Shown: positions 1-5,786 of the stretch, piece by piece | How the letters are laid out: each line of letters begins with the position of its first letter | How positions within the stretch are numbered: the first letter of the stretch is position 1 | Source of the DNA: Planctomycetota bacterium | GTDB lineage: Bacteria; Planctomycetota; PLA2; JAEUHO01 | Assembly (NCBI GenBank): GCA_029213105.1 | Contig: JARGNS010000181.1 | Location: 1-7,450, forward strand | Length of the DNA: 7,450 nt | Direction: 5' to 3' | The notes under the pieces: model-generated | What the model was told of the DNA's origin: nothing | Databases searched by the model: none | Seen by the model: only the letters and a program-made list of their open reading frames with translations | Translations under genes and position numbers: made by a program

Positions 1-99
1 CGCGAGATGGCGGTGAAGGACTTCCTGAACTCACGCCGCGTGGTGGCAGGCGACCGGTTGGTCGCGCCCAAGCCCGCGGCCGCCCCCGCGCGGCGGTAG
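1..99 (+). CDS. C-terminal end of an unidentified protein (partial)
   Basis: The frame opening at base 1 reads 32 codons and ends at TAG 97-99. The visible tail begins REMAVKDFLNSRRVV and finishes in a Pro/Ala/Arg-rich stretch (APKPAAAPARR), which looks like a disordered C-terminus. Third codon positions are almost all G or C, like the neighbouring stress-protein gene, which supports real coding. The following gene starts 35 bp downstream on the same strand with no terminator between, so the two may be co-transcribed. The family cannot be recognised from this fragment. Confidence 0.55.
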   Translation, partial: REMAVKDFLNSRRVVAGDRLVAPKPAAAPARR

Positions 100-134
100 T
101 CGCGGTATCCTCGGACCGGTAGGACGGAGCTGAC

Positions 135-566
135 GTGCAGGGATTCAAGAACATCCTCGTCCCGGTGGACTTCTCCGAGGACTCGGCCGTCGTCTACGAG
201 AAGGCCCTCAGCGTGCTGGCCGCAGGCGGCACGCTGACGCTCCTCCACGTCGTGGAGTACATGCCCGCCGTCATGGAGGGCACGCTCGGGATCTATCCGC
301 ACCGCAAGGACATCGAGAAGATCAAGGAGCTGTCCCTCGAGCGCCTGCGTAGCGTGGCCGAGGGCCATGCCGACCTCGACATCCAGGCGGTGGTCCGCGA
401 GGGGAAGCCGGCGACGGCCATCTTGTCGGTGATCGGCGAGCTCACGCCCGACCTCGTCGTCATGGGTACCCACGGTCGCTCGAAGCTCGACCATCTCCTG
501 ATCGGCAGCGTGACCGAGCGCGTGATCCGGAAGGCGCCCTGCGCCGTCCTGACCGTCCGCACCTGA
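135..566 (+). CDS. Universal stress protein, UspA family (ATP-binding type)
   Basis: This 143-residue protein is a single complete Usp domain of normal length. The N-terminal first strand reads KNILVPVDFSED, with the conserved Asp12 that contacts adenine in this family. The C-terminal nucleotide-binding signature G-2x-G-9x-G-S is intact: GTHG at 111-114, then GS at 124-125, followed by the closing strand APCAVLTVR. It therefore belongs to the ATP-binding branch rather than the non-binding UspA branch. Such cytoplasmic proteins usually act as dimers in stress and energy-limitation responses; the exact role here is unknown. The GTG start at 135 is chosen because GGAG at 126-129 sits five bases upstream and the first strand begins right after it. 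The gene follows an unidentified gene by 35 bp and is followed by a strong stem-loop, so it is probably the last gene of its transcript. Confidence 0.95.
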   Translation: MQGFKNILVPVDFSEDSAVVYEKALSVLAAGGTLTLLHVVEYMPAVMEGTLGIYPHRKDIEKIKELSLERLRSVAEGHADLDIQAVVREGKPATAILSVIGELTPDLVVMGTHGRSKLDHLLIGSVTERVIRKAPCAVLTVRT

Positions 567-574
567 GCCGGGCC

Positions 575-612
575 AAAAAAGATACGAGGCGGGGCTTTTA
601 CGCCCCGCCTCG
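575..612. terminator. Strong stem-loop terminator, probably bidirectional
   Basis: CGAGGCGGGGC (585-595) pairs perfectly with GCCCCGCCTCG (602-612) around the six-base loop TTTTAC. It lies 18 bp after the stop of the stress-protein gene, so it most likely ends that transcript. The run AAAAAA at 575-580 lies on the left side of the stem. On the minus strand the stem is therefore followed by TATC and six T, the usual intrinsic-terminator layout, while on the plus strand only CTCCCT follows. It could act in both directions, but the plus direction lacks a good U-tract. Confidence 0.75.
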
Positions 613-744
613 CTCCCTAGGTCTCAGTCACCCTCAGCGAACTCCGGCTGCACGCGGGGGTGTCCCGCCCCGCGCGCCGTCATTCAGGAGCCCCTCTCTA
701 CACACGGCCCGTGCCTGCCGTAGGGTTGGCGCTCAGTCTTGCCT

Positions 745-771
745 GTAACCACTTGCTGCTGAGTGGTTTAC
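745..771. repeat. Inverted repeat, possible operator or 5' leader hairpin
   Basis: AACCACT (747-753) and AGTGGTT (762-768) are perfect complements around an eight-base loop. The arms extend to GTAACCACT and AGTGGTTTAC if one T is bulged. The element lies about 145 bp upstream of the peptidase start and overlaps the weak promoter-like boxes. It could be a dyad binding site or a leader hairpin; no family of regulator is implied. Confidence 0.35.
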
Positions 772-906
772 GGTTATCCGCCCTGATCCGAGCTGGCGTC
801 GGGATGTCCATCTCCCGCGACGCGGCCGGTGAAACGTGTTGCGTGGTGTCGTCATCGAGTGCGAGGACGGGTGGCCTTGCTGGCCCGTCTACGATGCCGC
901 CCCCCT

Positions 907-910
907 GGAG
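907..910 (+). promoter_or_regulatory. Ribosome binding site that fixes the peptidase start
   Basis: GGAG sits six bases before GTG 917-919. This is the only well-placed Shine-Dalgarno sequence near the beginning of the frame. It selects the start that puts the signal peptide at the extreme N-terminus, rather than GTG 836. Confidence 0.7.
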
Positions 911-916
911 CCCTGC

Positions 917-1864
917 GTGCGCCTCATTCCCCTCCTCTTGGCGAGCCTGATCCTCGTCCTGCTTGCGGCCGTACCGGCCCTTGCCGGGGAGGCCACGACG
1001 GCGGCGGGGCACCGTGTCCGCTGGGACGCGGGCCTCGAGCGCGTGGGGCAGCGCGTCGTCGCCGTCTTGCCTGAAGTGCGCGCTCAGGTGGAAGAAGCCC
1101 TGGGCTTCCCGTTCCCGGGAGGCGCGGCCGAGATCGTCGTCGTGCGCGGGCATGCGCGCATCCGTGAGGAGACGGGGGCGGGGATTCCCGACTGGGCTGC
1201 GGGCGTCTGCCAGGGGCATCGCTCCTTGATCGTGCTGCGCGCCGATCGCGTGGACCAGTCGCCGCTCAACCCGATGGTGTCGACGCTTCGCCATGAGTGG
1301 GTGCACCTGGCCTGGAGCCGGCGTGCGGGCCTGCGCGCGCGGACGTTGCCGCGGTGGGTCGAGGAAGGCCTCGCCGAGGAGATCGGCGGTGGTGTGAGCG
1401 TGGAGGCGGGTGCCCAGCTCGACTTCGCCGCGCGCTTCGGATGGCTGCTGGACTTCGAGGCGATCACGACCGACTGGCCGCGGGAAGCGGCGCGCGCTTC
1501 CCTCGCCTACAAGCAGGGCCGTTCCTTCGTCCGCTTCTTCCGCCAAGACCGCGGGCCGGCGGTCTTTCGCGAGCTGCTTGCCGACCTGGCCGATGGCAAG
1601 GGCATCGACCCGAACCGGAAGCCGGATACCCAGTTCGACCAGGTGGTCTTCGCGCGCACCGGATCGCCGCTCAACTACTGGACCGCCGTCTGGAAGACGG
1701 ACGTCGAGGAGAAGGCCGACCCGTGGTTCCACCTGCTGTGGCGCGACTTCACGGGAACGATCTTCATCGCCATCTCCCTCGTCGGCTTGTTCGCCTTCTA
1801 CTTCATGCATCGTCGGCGTCAGCGGCAGATCGCGGAGTTGCCGGACCACCCCTTGGTGGGTTGA
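917..1864 (+). CDS. Secreted/membrane-anchored zinc metallopeptidase, peptidase MA-like (HExxH...E)
   Basis: A 315-residue protein. Residues 1-23 form a Sec signal peptide: MR, then a long Leu/Ile/Ala core ending in VPALA, with a likely cut after Ala23. The zinc site HEWVH lies at residues 126-130 and the downstream PRWVEEGLAE supplies the third ligand, most likely Glu150. This is the spacing and wording of the gluzincin peptidase MA-like family. A single hydrophobic segment at about 279-297 (FTGTIFIAISLVGLFAFYF) is followed by HRRRQRQ, so the mature enzyme should be held in the membrane with the catalytic domain outside the cytoplasm and a short basic tail inside. The substrate is unknown. 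GTG 917 is preferred over GTG 836 because of the GGAG at 907-910 and because the longer form would bury the signal peptide behind 27 residues. The gene stands alone and converges on the sigma-54 activator 189 bp away. Catalytic residues are intact, so it is probably an active protease. Confidence 0.85.
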   Translation: MRLIPLLLASLILVLLAAVPALAGEATTAAGHRVRWDAGLERVGQRVVAVLPEVRAQVEEALGFPFPGGAAEIVVVRGHARIREETGAGIPDWAAGVCQGHRSLIVLRADRVDQSPLNPMVSTLRHEWVHLAWSRRAGLRARTLPRWVEEGLAEEIGGGVSVEAGAQLDFAARFGWLLDFEAITTDWPREAARASLAYKQGRSFVRFFRQDRGPAVFRELLADLADGKGIDPNRKPDTQFDQVVFARTGSPLNYWTAVWKTDVEEKADPWFHLLWRDFTGTIFIAISLVGLFAFYFMHRRRQRQIAELPDHPLVG

Positions 1865-1937
1865 GGCGCGCGACGCGGTCCGGTCGTTGAGCGAGCCGGG
1901 CTACGGCGTATCCGGGCCCGCGCCGGCGCCACCCGAC

Positions 1938-1960
1938 CCATGGCAGACCGTGTGCCATGG
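1938..1960. repeat. Perfect 8-bp inverted repeat between convergent genes
   Basis: CCATGGCA (1938-1945) and TGCCATGG (1953-1960) flank a seven-base loop in the 189-bp gap between the peptidase and the sigma-54 activator, whose transcripts converge. No T-run follows on either strand. A smaller stem, CCTTGC and GCAAGG, lies at 2000-2014. Their position suggests transcript-end hairpins for the two convergent genes, but neither is a canonical intrinsic terminator. Confidence 0.4.
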
Positions 1961-2053
1961 CGCGGCCGGGGCATGGACCGTGGAGAGATCGACGCAAGCC
2001 CTTGCCCTGCAAGGAGCTCGGGACTCCACACGATTCAACGCGGTCGCCGCGGC

Positions 2054-5000
2054 CTACGGGGAGTGGGGGGGACGCGCGTCGATCACGACGAATCGCGACG
2101 TGTGGCGTGCCGTCGGCGGTAGCGGCGCGCGCGCCGCGCCGTCTCCCTCGATGAGGCCGCGGTCGATGAGGTCGTGCAGGTCACGGTTGACGGTGCGTGT
2201 CGAGACGCCGAGCACACGGGCCAGGTGCGGCGCAGAACACCACTCGTGATCCACGAGCTGGAGGATGCGTGCGGGGCGAGGGCGCATGCGTGTTGCCGCG
2301 GGCCTTGCCTTCCTGGAGCGTCGTCGAGTCTGCAGGACCGCTTCGATCACGGTGCGATCGAGTCGTGGCTGGCTGCCAAGCAGGGCCGCGGCCTGCAGGA
2401 CGTTCTCGAGCTCGCGTACGTTGCCGGGCCAGTCGTAGGCCGCGAGTGCCGCCGCGGCCTCGCTCGTGAGGCTTCGGTCTCCGTGGCCGCAGCGATCCAG
2501 CAGGTGCGCGGCGAGGGCCGGGATGTCCTCGAGTCGCGCACGCAACGGCGGCAGTTGGATCTCCATGACCTGGAGGCGATGGTAGAGATCCTCGCGGAAC
2601 GACCCAGCGCGAACCTGGGCTTCCAGGTCGAGGTTGGTGGCTGCCACGACGCGGGTGTCGACCCGTTGCGTACGTGAGCTGCCCACGGGTCGGACGCGCT
2701 TGTCTTGGAGCGTTCTGAGCAGCGCCACCTGCATGGCATGAGGCATGTCGCCTACTTCGTCCAGGAAGAGCGTGCCGCGGTGCGCTTCCCGGATCAGCCC
2801 GTCGCGACTGCGGTCGGCGCCGGAGAACGCGCCACGAATGTGCCCGAAGAGCTCGGCGAGCATCGTCTCCGGGTGGATGGCTGCGCAGTTCACGGCGACG
2901 AACGGACCGCGGGCGCGGTTGGAGTTCAGGTGCAGGGCTCGGGCGACGAGGTCCTTCCCGGTCCCCGTCTCGCCGCGCAGCACCACGCTGCAGGTCGTGG
3001 GGCCCACCTTCCACACGTCGTCGAGCACGCGATTCCAGGCCGGAGCGCTGCCGATGAGACCATGGCGGTTGCCGTTCGGTCGGTCGGGGGTCGTGAGTGT
3101 GACCTTCGATTGCGTCTCGTGCGTTGGCGCGGTGCCAGGACGGTCTGCAAGGAACCGCAGGATCGTATCGACGGCCGCGACGTCGCGTCGGTCAAAGACC
3201 GAAGAGCGCGCGATGGCGGCCACGCCGTCACCAATGGGGAAGACGACGATGCCGCGCGGCCGGCGTTGCTCGGGACGCCAGAACTCCGGCTTCCGCTTGA
3301 TGCGATGCGAGCGGAGCGTCGCGGTTCGGGCGAGCGAGAGCATGGTCCACGAGGAGAGGGTGTGGACCTGCTGGGATTCGCGCACGAGGTAGTGGCCTCG
3401 TACGTGATGGAAGAGCACGCGACTGCCGAGCATGCGTGCGATCTGCTCGACGACGCGCACTTCGAGGTCTTGCTGGTCGGCCGCTTGGCCGGCGGTGATC
3501 ACGGCGTCGAGCGCGTCGATCGCTGCCCCCGGCGCGTGCACGCGCCGCGGCTTCTCCAGTTTGCGGCAGACCTCGGTGATCTTCCGCACTGGATTGGGCC
3601 CGTGGGCAATGGGGGGTTCGAAGGCGTCGAGGGCGCTGCGGCAACGCCGGACGTACTGCTCGAGCTCCGGCGGGGTGTATCCGGGGCGATGCCTGCGTGC
3701 GAGCTGCATCAACTTCCGATACGCGTGGGTGGCCTTGCCGAGGGCGCGTGCGGCGTCCGTCACGAGCCCGCGTGCGAGCAGGCCATCGCAGAGGATGATC
3801 GAGGTGACGACGGTATAGGCCCACGGTTCGTCTTGTCCGAGCAGGCGGGTCAGGAACCGCAGATCCGTCACGCTCACGGGCTGTCGCTGTACCAGAGCGA
3901 GGCAGATCGAGTCGCCGGCGTCGAGCTTCGATCCCCACGCCGCCTTGGCCGTCGGCCGAGCTGTGGGCGGCACCTCGCCCAACAGGGACAGGCGGAAGAG
4001 CGGCGAGCCGGGACCTCCGCGAAAGGCGTGGCCCGGGTCGGATCCCCTTGCCAGCGCTCCCAGAGAGAGGCGAGTGATGAGCTCAGAGAGCCTGGCATCA
4101 CCTCGGGCGACCCGCTTGAGGCGTGCGCTTAGCTCATTGCCCCATGCGCGGTTGAACAGCGCCGACTTCTTCGCGCCCCGGAGGTCCTGCCCCGCAGACC
4201 GGGACAGTACGCGGTCGAACTTCCCAAACACGAGTGCTGCAACGCCAAGTCGATCTCTCGAGTCCTGCGCCGTCGAGAGAATAGAGAGACAAGCGTTCCC
4301 ACGTTTACGTGTCACCCGGCCAGACGCATAGGCTGAGACTAGCTCGTGCTGAAGCAGCTGCCAGTAGGGCCTGCTGACCCTGAGCAGCGAGGCCGTCCGG
4401 GCCGCCCGGAGGCGAGCCCGAACTCCACTTCCTGCGAGGTGATGTGAAGCCGTAACGCGTCGGAGGAAGCGCGCCATTCCTGTCGCTCGACTCAGTCCCG
4501 CACGTCGACAGTAGGTTTCCGCCCTGCTCGTGGACGTTGCCCTCCTCAAGTCGGACGATGGAGCGCGCAACGTAGCCCGAAGCTGAATCACCGCAGCGAT
4601 TGCCTTGCATGTTGAGATGCCAGCTGAGGGCAGGCTCGCGAGAATCGACTTCAGTGGTTGCCGCGGGACCGGCTCTCCCGAAGCGAACGCGCTGGCAAGC
4701 GCCCTGATGTCTTCGAGAGCTACGCCACTCTGCACCAGCCCTCCTGGATGAGTCGAAATCGCATAGACCGCCCGCATGAAGGCCCGTCGCTCGACGTCCC
4801 CCTTCGGAGGCAGAGAAAGCAGCGCATCCCACGTTCCTGACTTCGTGAGGCAACTGGGTACACGCCCCCGCTGTGTAGCGAGGTCAGCGTACTTGTCCGC
4901 CCGTGATCGCCCTGAGAGGCTTGCAGGGTTAGCGCACGCGCCCGACTCAGGCTCAGCCAGTGATTCATCCGTGAGGGCCGCCAGCGCGGCATGAGTCGTT

Positions 5001-5269
5001 GGGCTTGGGTCTGTCTCTAGGAGAAGGGAAGCCAAGCCGACTCGGCTCCACGAGCACACTTCGTAGTGCTCAATTGAGACGACCCGAGGAAGCGCCCGGC
5101 CTCGCGACCGACGGCGAGCCAAGTTCAGGCCGACCTGTGGCCCCAACCGCGCGAACTCTGCGGCTCGAACTCGCCACCGCTGGCCTGTCATGACGGCAGG
5201 GGCGCTCGTGCGCTCGCCGACCGCGTTTGAGATCGATCGGGTGACGAGGATCGGCCTTCGTGACGCCAT
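2054..5269 (-). CDS. Sigma-54-dependent transcriptional activator with long unknown N-terminus and winged-helix C-terminus
   Basis: A 1071-residue predicted enhancer-binding ATPase, about twice the usual length. The AAA+ core is complete: Walker A GETGTGKD (766-773), sigma-54-contact loop GAFSGA (813-818; usual form GAFTGA), Walker B TLFLDEVGD (833-841), sensor I VVAATN (874-879), arginine-finger region FREDLYHRL (891-899) and sensor II WPGNVREL (947-954). It should use ATP hydrolysis to open sigma-54 promoters. The DNA-binding end is unusual: residues 1013-1044 (LARVLGVSTRTVNRDL, then LIDRGLIEGDG) read as a DeoR/HTH_11-like winged helix rather than a Fis-type helix-turn-helix. Residues about 585-710 resemble a degenerate GAF domain, ending in a VFDRRDVAAVDTILRFLA-type helix. 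Residues 1-580 match nothing I recognise; 460-550 look helical and TPR-like. There is no receiver domain. Third-position GC is about 68% over residues 1-150 and 381-420 but 84-91% further on. The ATG at 5269 lacks a clear ribosome binding site, so the true start is uncertain. It is transcribed divergently from the small secreted protein. Confidence 0.88.
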   Translation of the reverse strand: MASRRPILVTRSISNAVGERTSAPAVMTGQRWRVRAAEFARLGPQVGLNLARRRSRGRALPRVVSIEHYEVCSWSRVGLASLLLETDPSPTTHAALAALTDESLAEPESGACANPASLSGRSRADKYADLATQRGRVPSCLTKSGTWDALLSLPPKGDVERRAFMRAVYAISTHPGGLVQSGVALEDIRALASAFASGEPVPRQPLKSILASLPSAGISTCKAIAAVIQLRATLRAPSSDLRRATSTSRAETYCRRAGLSRATGMARFLRRVTASHHLAGSGVRARLRAARTASLLRVSRPYWQLLQHELVSAYASGRVTRKRGNACLSILSTAQDSRDRLGVAALVFGKFDRVLSRSAGQDLRGAKKSALFNRAWGNELSARLKRVARGDARLSELITRLSLGALARGSDPGHAFRGGPGSPLFRLSLLGEVPPTARPTAKAAWGSKLDAGDSICLALVQRQPVSVTDLRFLTRLLGQDEPWAYTVVTSIILCDGLLARGLVTDAARALGKATHAYRKLMQLARRHRPGYTPPELEQYVRRCRSALDAFEPPIAHGPNPVRKITEVCRKLEKPRRVHAPGAAIDALDAVITAGQAADQQDLEVRVVEQIARMLGSRVLFHHVRGHYLVRESQQVHTLSSWTMLSLARTATLRSHRIKRKPEFWRPEQRRPRGIVVFPIGDGVAAIARSSVFDRRDVAAVDTILRFLADRPGTAPTHETQSKVTLTTPDRPNGNRHGLIGSAPAWNRVLDDVWKVGPTTCSVVLRGETGTGKDLVARALHLNSNRARGPFVAVNCAAIHPETMLAELFGHIRGAFSGADRSRDGLIREAHRGTLFLDEVGDMPHAMQVALLRTLQDKRVRPVGSSRTQRVDTRVVAATNLDLEAQVRAGSFREDLYHRLQVMEIQLPPLRARLEDIPALAAHLLDRCGHGDRSLTSEAAAALAAYDWPGNVRELENVLQAAALLGSQPRLDRTVIEAVLQTRRRSRKARPAATRMRPRPARILQLVDHEWCSAPHLARVLGVSTRTVNRDLHDLIDRGLIEGDGAARAPLPPTARHTSRFVVIDARPPHSP

Positions 5270-5272
5270 GCA

Positions 5273-5286
5273 TTGATCGTTGATCG
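5273..5286. repeat. Tandem 7-bp direct repeat TTGATCG next to the activator start
   Basis: TTGATCG occurs twice head to tail, three bases upstream of the activator's ATG (complement of 5267-5269). It sits in the AT-richer divergent intergenic region. Its position would suit an operator used for autoregulation or a sequence affecting translation initiation. A chance duplication is also possible because the unit is short. Confidence 0.3.
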
Positions 5287-5363
5287 AACACTGTTAGGGA
5301 GTCAATCCCCTTCCGTAGCCATCCGTAAGGCTGAAATACGTCGGTTTTTAAGGACATGTTGTG

Positions 5364-5391
5364 TTGTTTGGATTCGACAAATGTCTACGAT
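5364..5391 (+). promoter_or_regulatory. Candidate promoter of the small secreted protein gene
   Basis: TTGTTT (5364-5369) and TACGAT (5386-5391) are separated by 16 bp and resemble vegetative -35 and -10 boxes. They lie about 50 bp upstream of the start codon in the most AT-rich stretch of the window. I found no -24/-12 (TGGCAC...TTGC) element in 5270-5441. Bacteria outside Proteobacteria may use different box sequences, so this is tentative. Confidence 0.3.
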
Positions 5392-5411
5392 TCTGACCAT
5401 CTGAGGAGGAC

Positions 5412-5427
5412 GGGTGCCTAGGCGCCC
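5412..5427 (+). repeat. Short hairpin in the leader of the small secreted protein gene
   Basis: GGGTGCC (5412-5418) can pair with GGCGCCC (5421-5427), with one G-U pair and a very tight TA centre, effectively a four-base CTAG loop. It sits between a first Shine-Dalgarno-like GAGGAGG (5403-5409) and the AGGAG (5430-5434) that is properly spaced for ATG 5442. The element could influence access to the ribosome binding site or protect the 5' end of the message. Confidence 0.35.
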
Positions 5428-5441
5428 ATAGGAGACCCCCG

Positions 5442-5786
5442 ATGAAGAAGTTCAAGAACCTCTGGCTCGGCCTCGCGGTGGCCGTGGCCATGCTCTGCCT
5501 GGCGACGGCGTCGTCCGCCAGCATCGACCTGAGCGATGCCAGCGCGAGCGGCGTGCACTACGACTGGTGGGGCGACATGGGCGAGCTCTCGCTCGTCGGT
5601 GCACCGGGTAGCACCTATGCCGTCTACGACATCGATGGCAACGCCATCGACGGGGGCGTGCTCGAGGCGCCGCATGTCTCGTTCGTTGTCGGCAACGCCG
5701 GCGTCGGCCCCGACGGCGCGGTGATCTACGTCGTCGTCAACGACGACATCGTCGCGGTCACCGATCCCGATTGGGAGTGGAACTAG
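5442..5786 (+). CDS. Small exported, very acidic protein of unknown function
   Basis: A 114-residue protein that I do not recognise. MKKFKN, then a hydrophobic core to about Ala23 and a likely cut after Ala26 (sequence ATASSA), make a clear Sec signal peptide; Cys19 is not in a proper lipobox. The mature part of about 88 residues has 15 Asp/Glu and no Lys or Arg. Its alternating hydrophobic strands (ELSLVG, YAVYDIDG, VSFVVGN, VIYVVVNDDIVAV) suggest a small beta-sandwich. Asp-rich turns such as DIDGNAID could bind calcium, but this is only a possibility. Trp is prominent (WW after HYD; WEWN at the C-terminus). AGGAG at 5430-5434 is seven bases before the ATG, so the start is secure. It is divergent from the sigma-54 activator and its stop overlaps that of the convergent hybrid kinase. 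GC-rich third positions and the signal peptide argue that it is a real gene. A surface or periplasmic role is likely; nothing more specific can be said. Confidence 0.8.
   Translation: MKKFKNLWLGLAVAVAMLCLATASSASIDLSDASASGVHYDWWGDMGELSLVGAPGSTYAVYDIDGNAIDGGVLEAPHVSFVVGNAGVGPDGAVIYVVVNDDIVAVTDPDWEWN

Larger units (their letters stand above)
613..916. other. Gene-free stretch upstream of the metallopeptidase
   Basis: About 300 bp with no convincing gene. An in-frame extension of the peptidase back to GTG 836 exists, but it precedes the signal peptide and has no ribosome binding site, so it is treated as untranslated. The stretch holds an inverted repeat at 745-771. A weak promoter-like pair, TTGCTG (753-758) and TATCCG (775-780) with 16 bp spacing, overlaps the repeat. 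No RNA gene is recognised. Confidence 0.5.

Noticed and set aside
726..743. Possible sigma-54 promoter (TTGGCGC...CTTGCC) upstream of the metallopeptidase
   Set aside because: GG at 728-729 and GC at 741-742 are 11 bases apart instead of 10, a spacing that normally abolishes sigma-54 promoter function, and the -24 box is imperfect.
836..916. 27-codon N-terminal extension of the metallopeptidase from GTG 836
   Set aside because: It has no ribosome binding site and would place the signal peptide internally; GTG 917 has a GGAG at the right distance.
698..1849. Long minus-strand frame of 383 codons opposite the metallopeptidase
   Set aside because: Its translation is low-complexity, rich in Arg, Asp, Glu and Pro with no domain, while the plus strand carries a signal peptide, an HExxH site and a membrane anchor. 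It is a GC-driven shadow.
2705..4132. Long plus-strand frame of 475 codons opposite the activator
   Set aside because: It lies wholly antisense to the AAA+ and middle regions, shows no recognisable motif, and has the composition expected of a complementary frame.
4305..4853. Minus-strand 182-codon frame inside the low-GC3 half of the activator
   Set aside because: Considered because coding in this half is less certain, but its Gly/Ser/Arg-rich translation looks less protein-like than the activator frame, which stays open throughout.
5070..5357. Minus-strand frame of 95 codons starting at 5357, possibly an alternative N-terminus of the activator
   Set aside because: It is in a different frame from the activator, has no ribosome binding site, and its second half becomes Arg/Ser/Pro-rich as in a shadow frame. 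A frameshift would be needed to join them, and nothing shows one.
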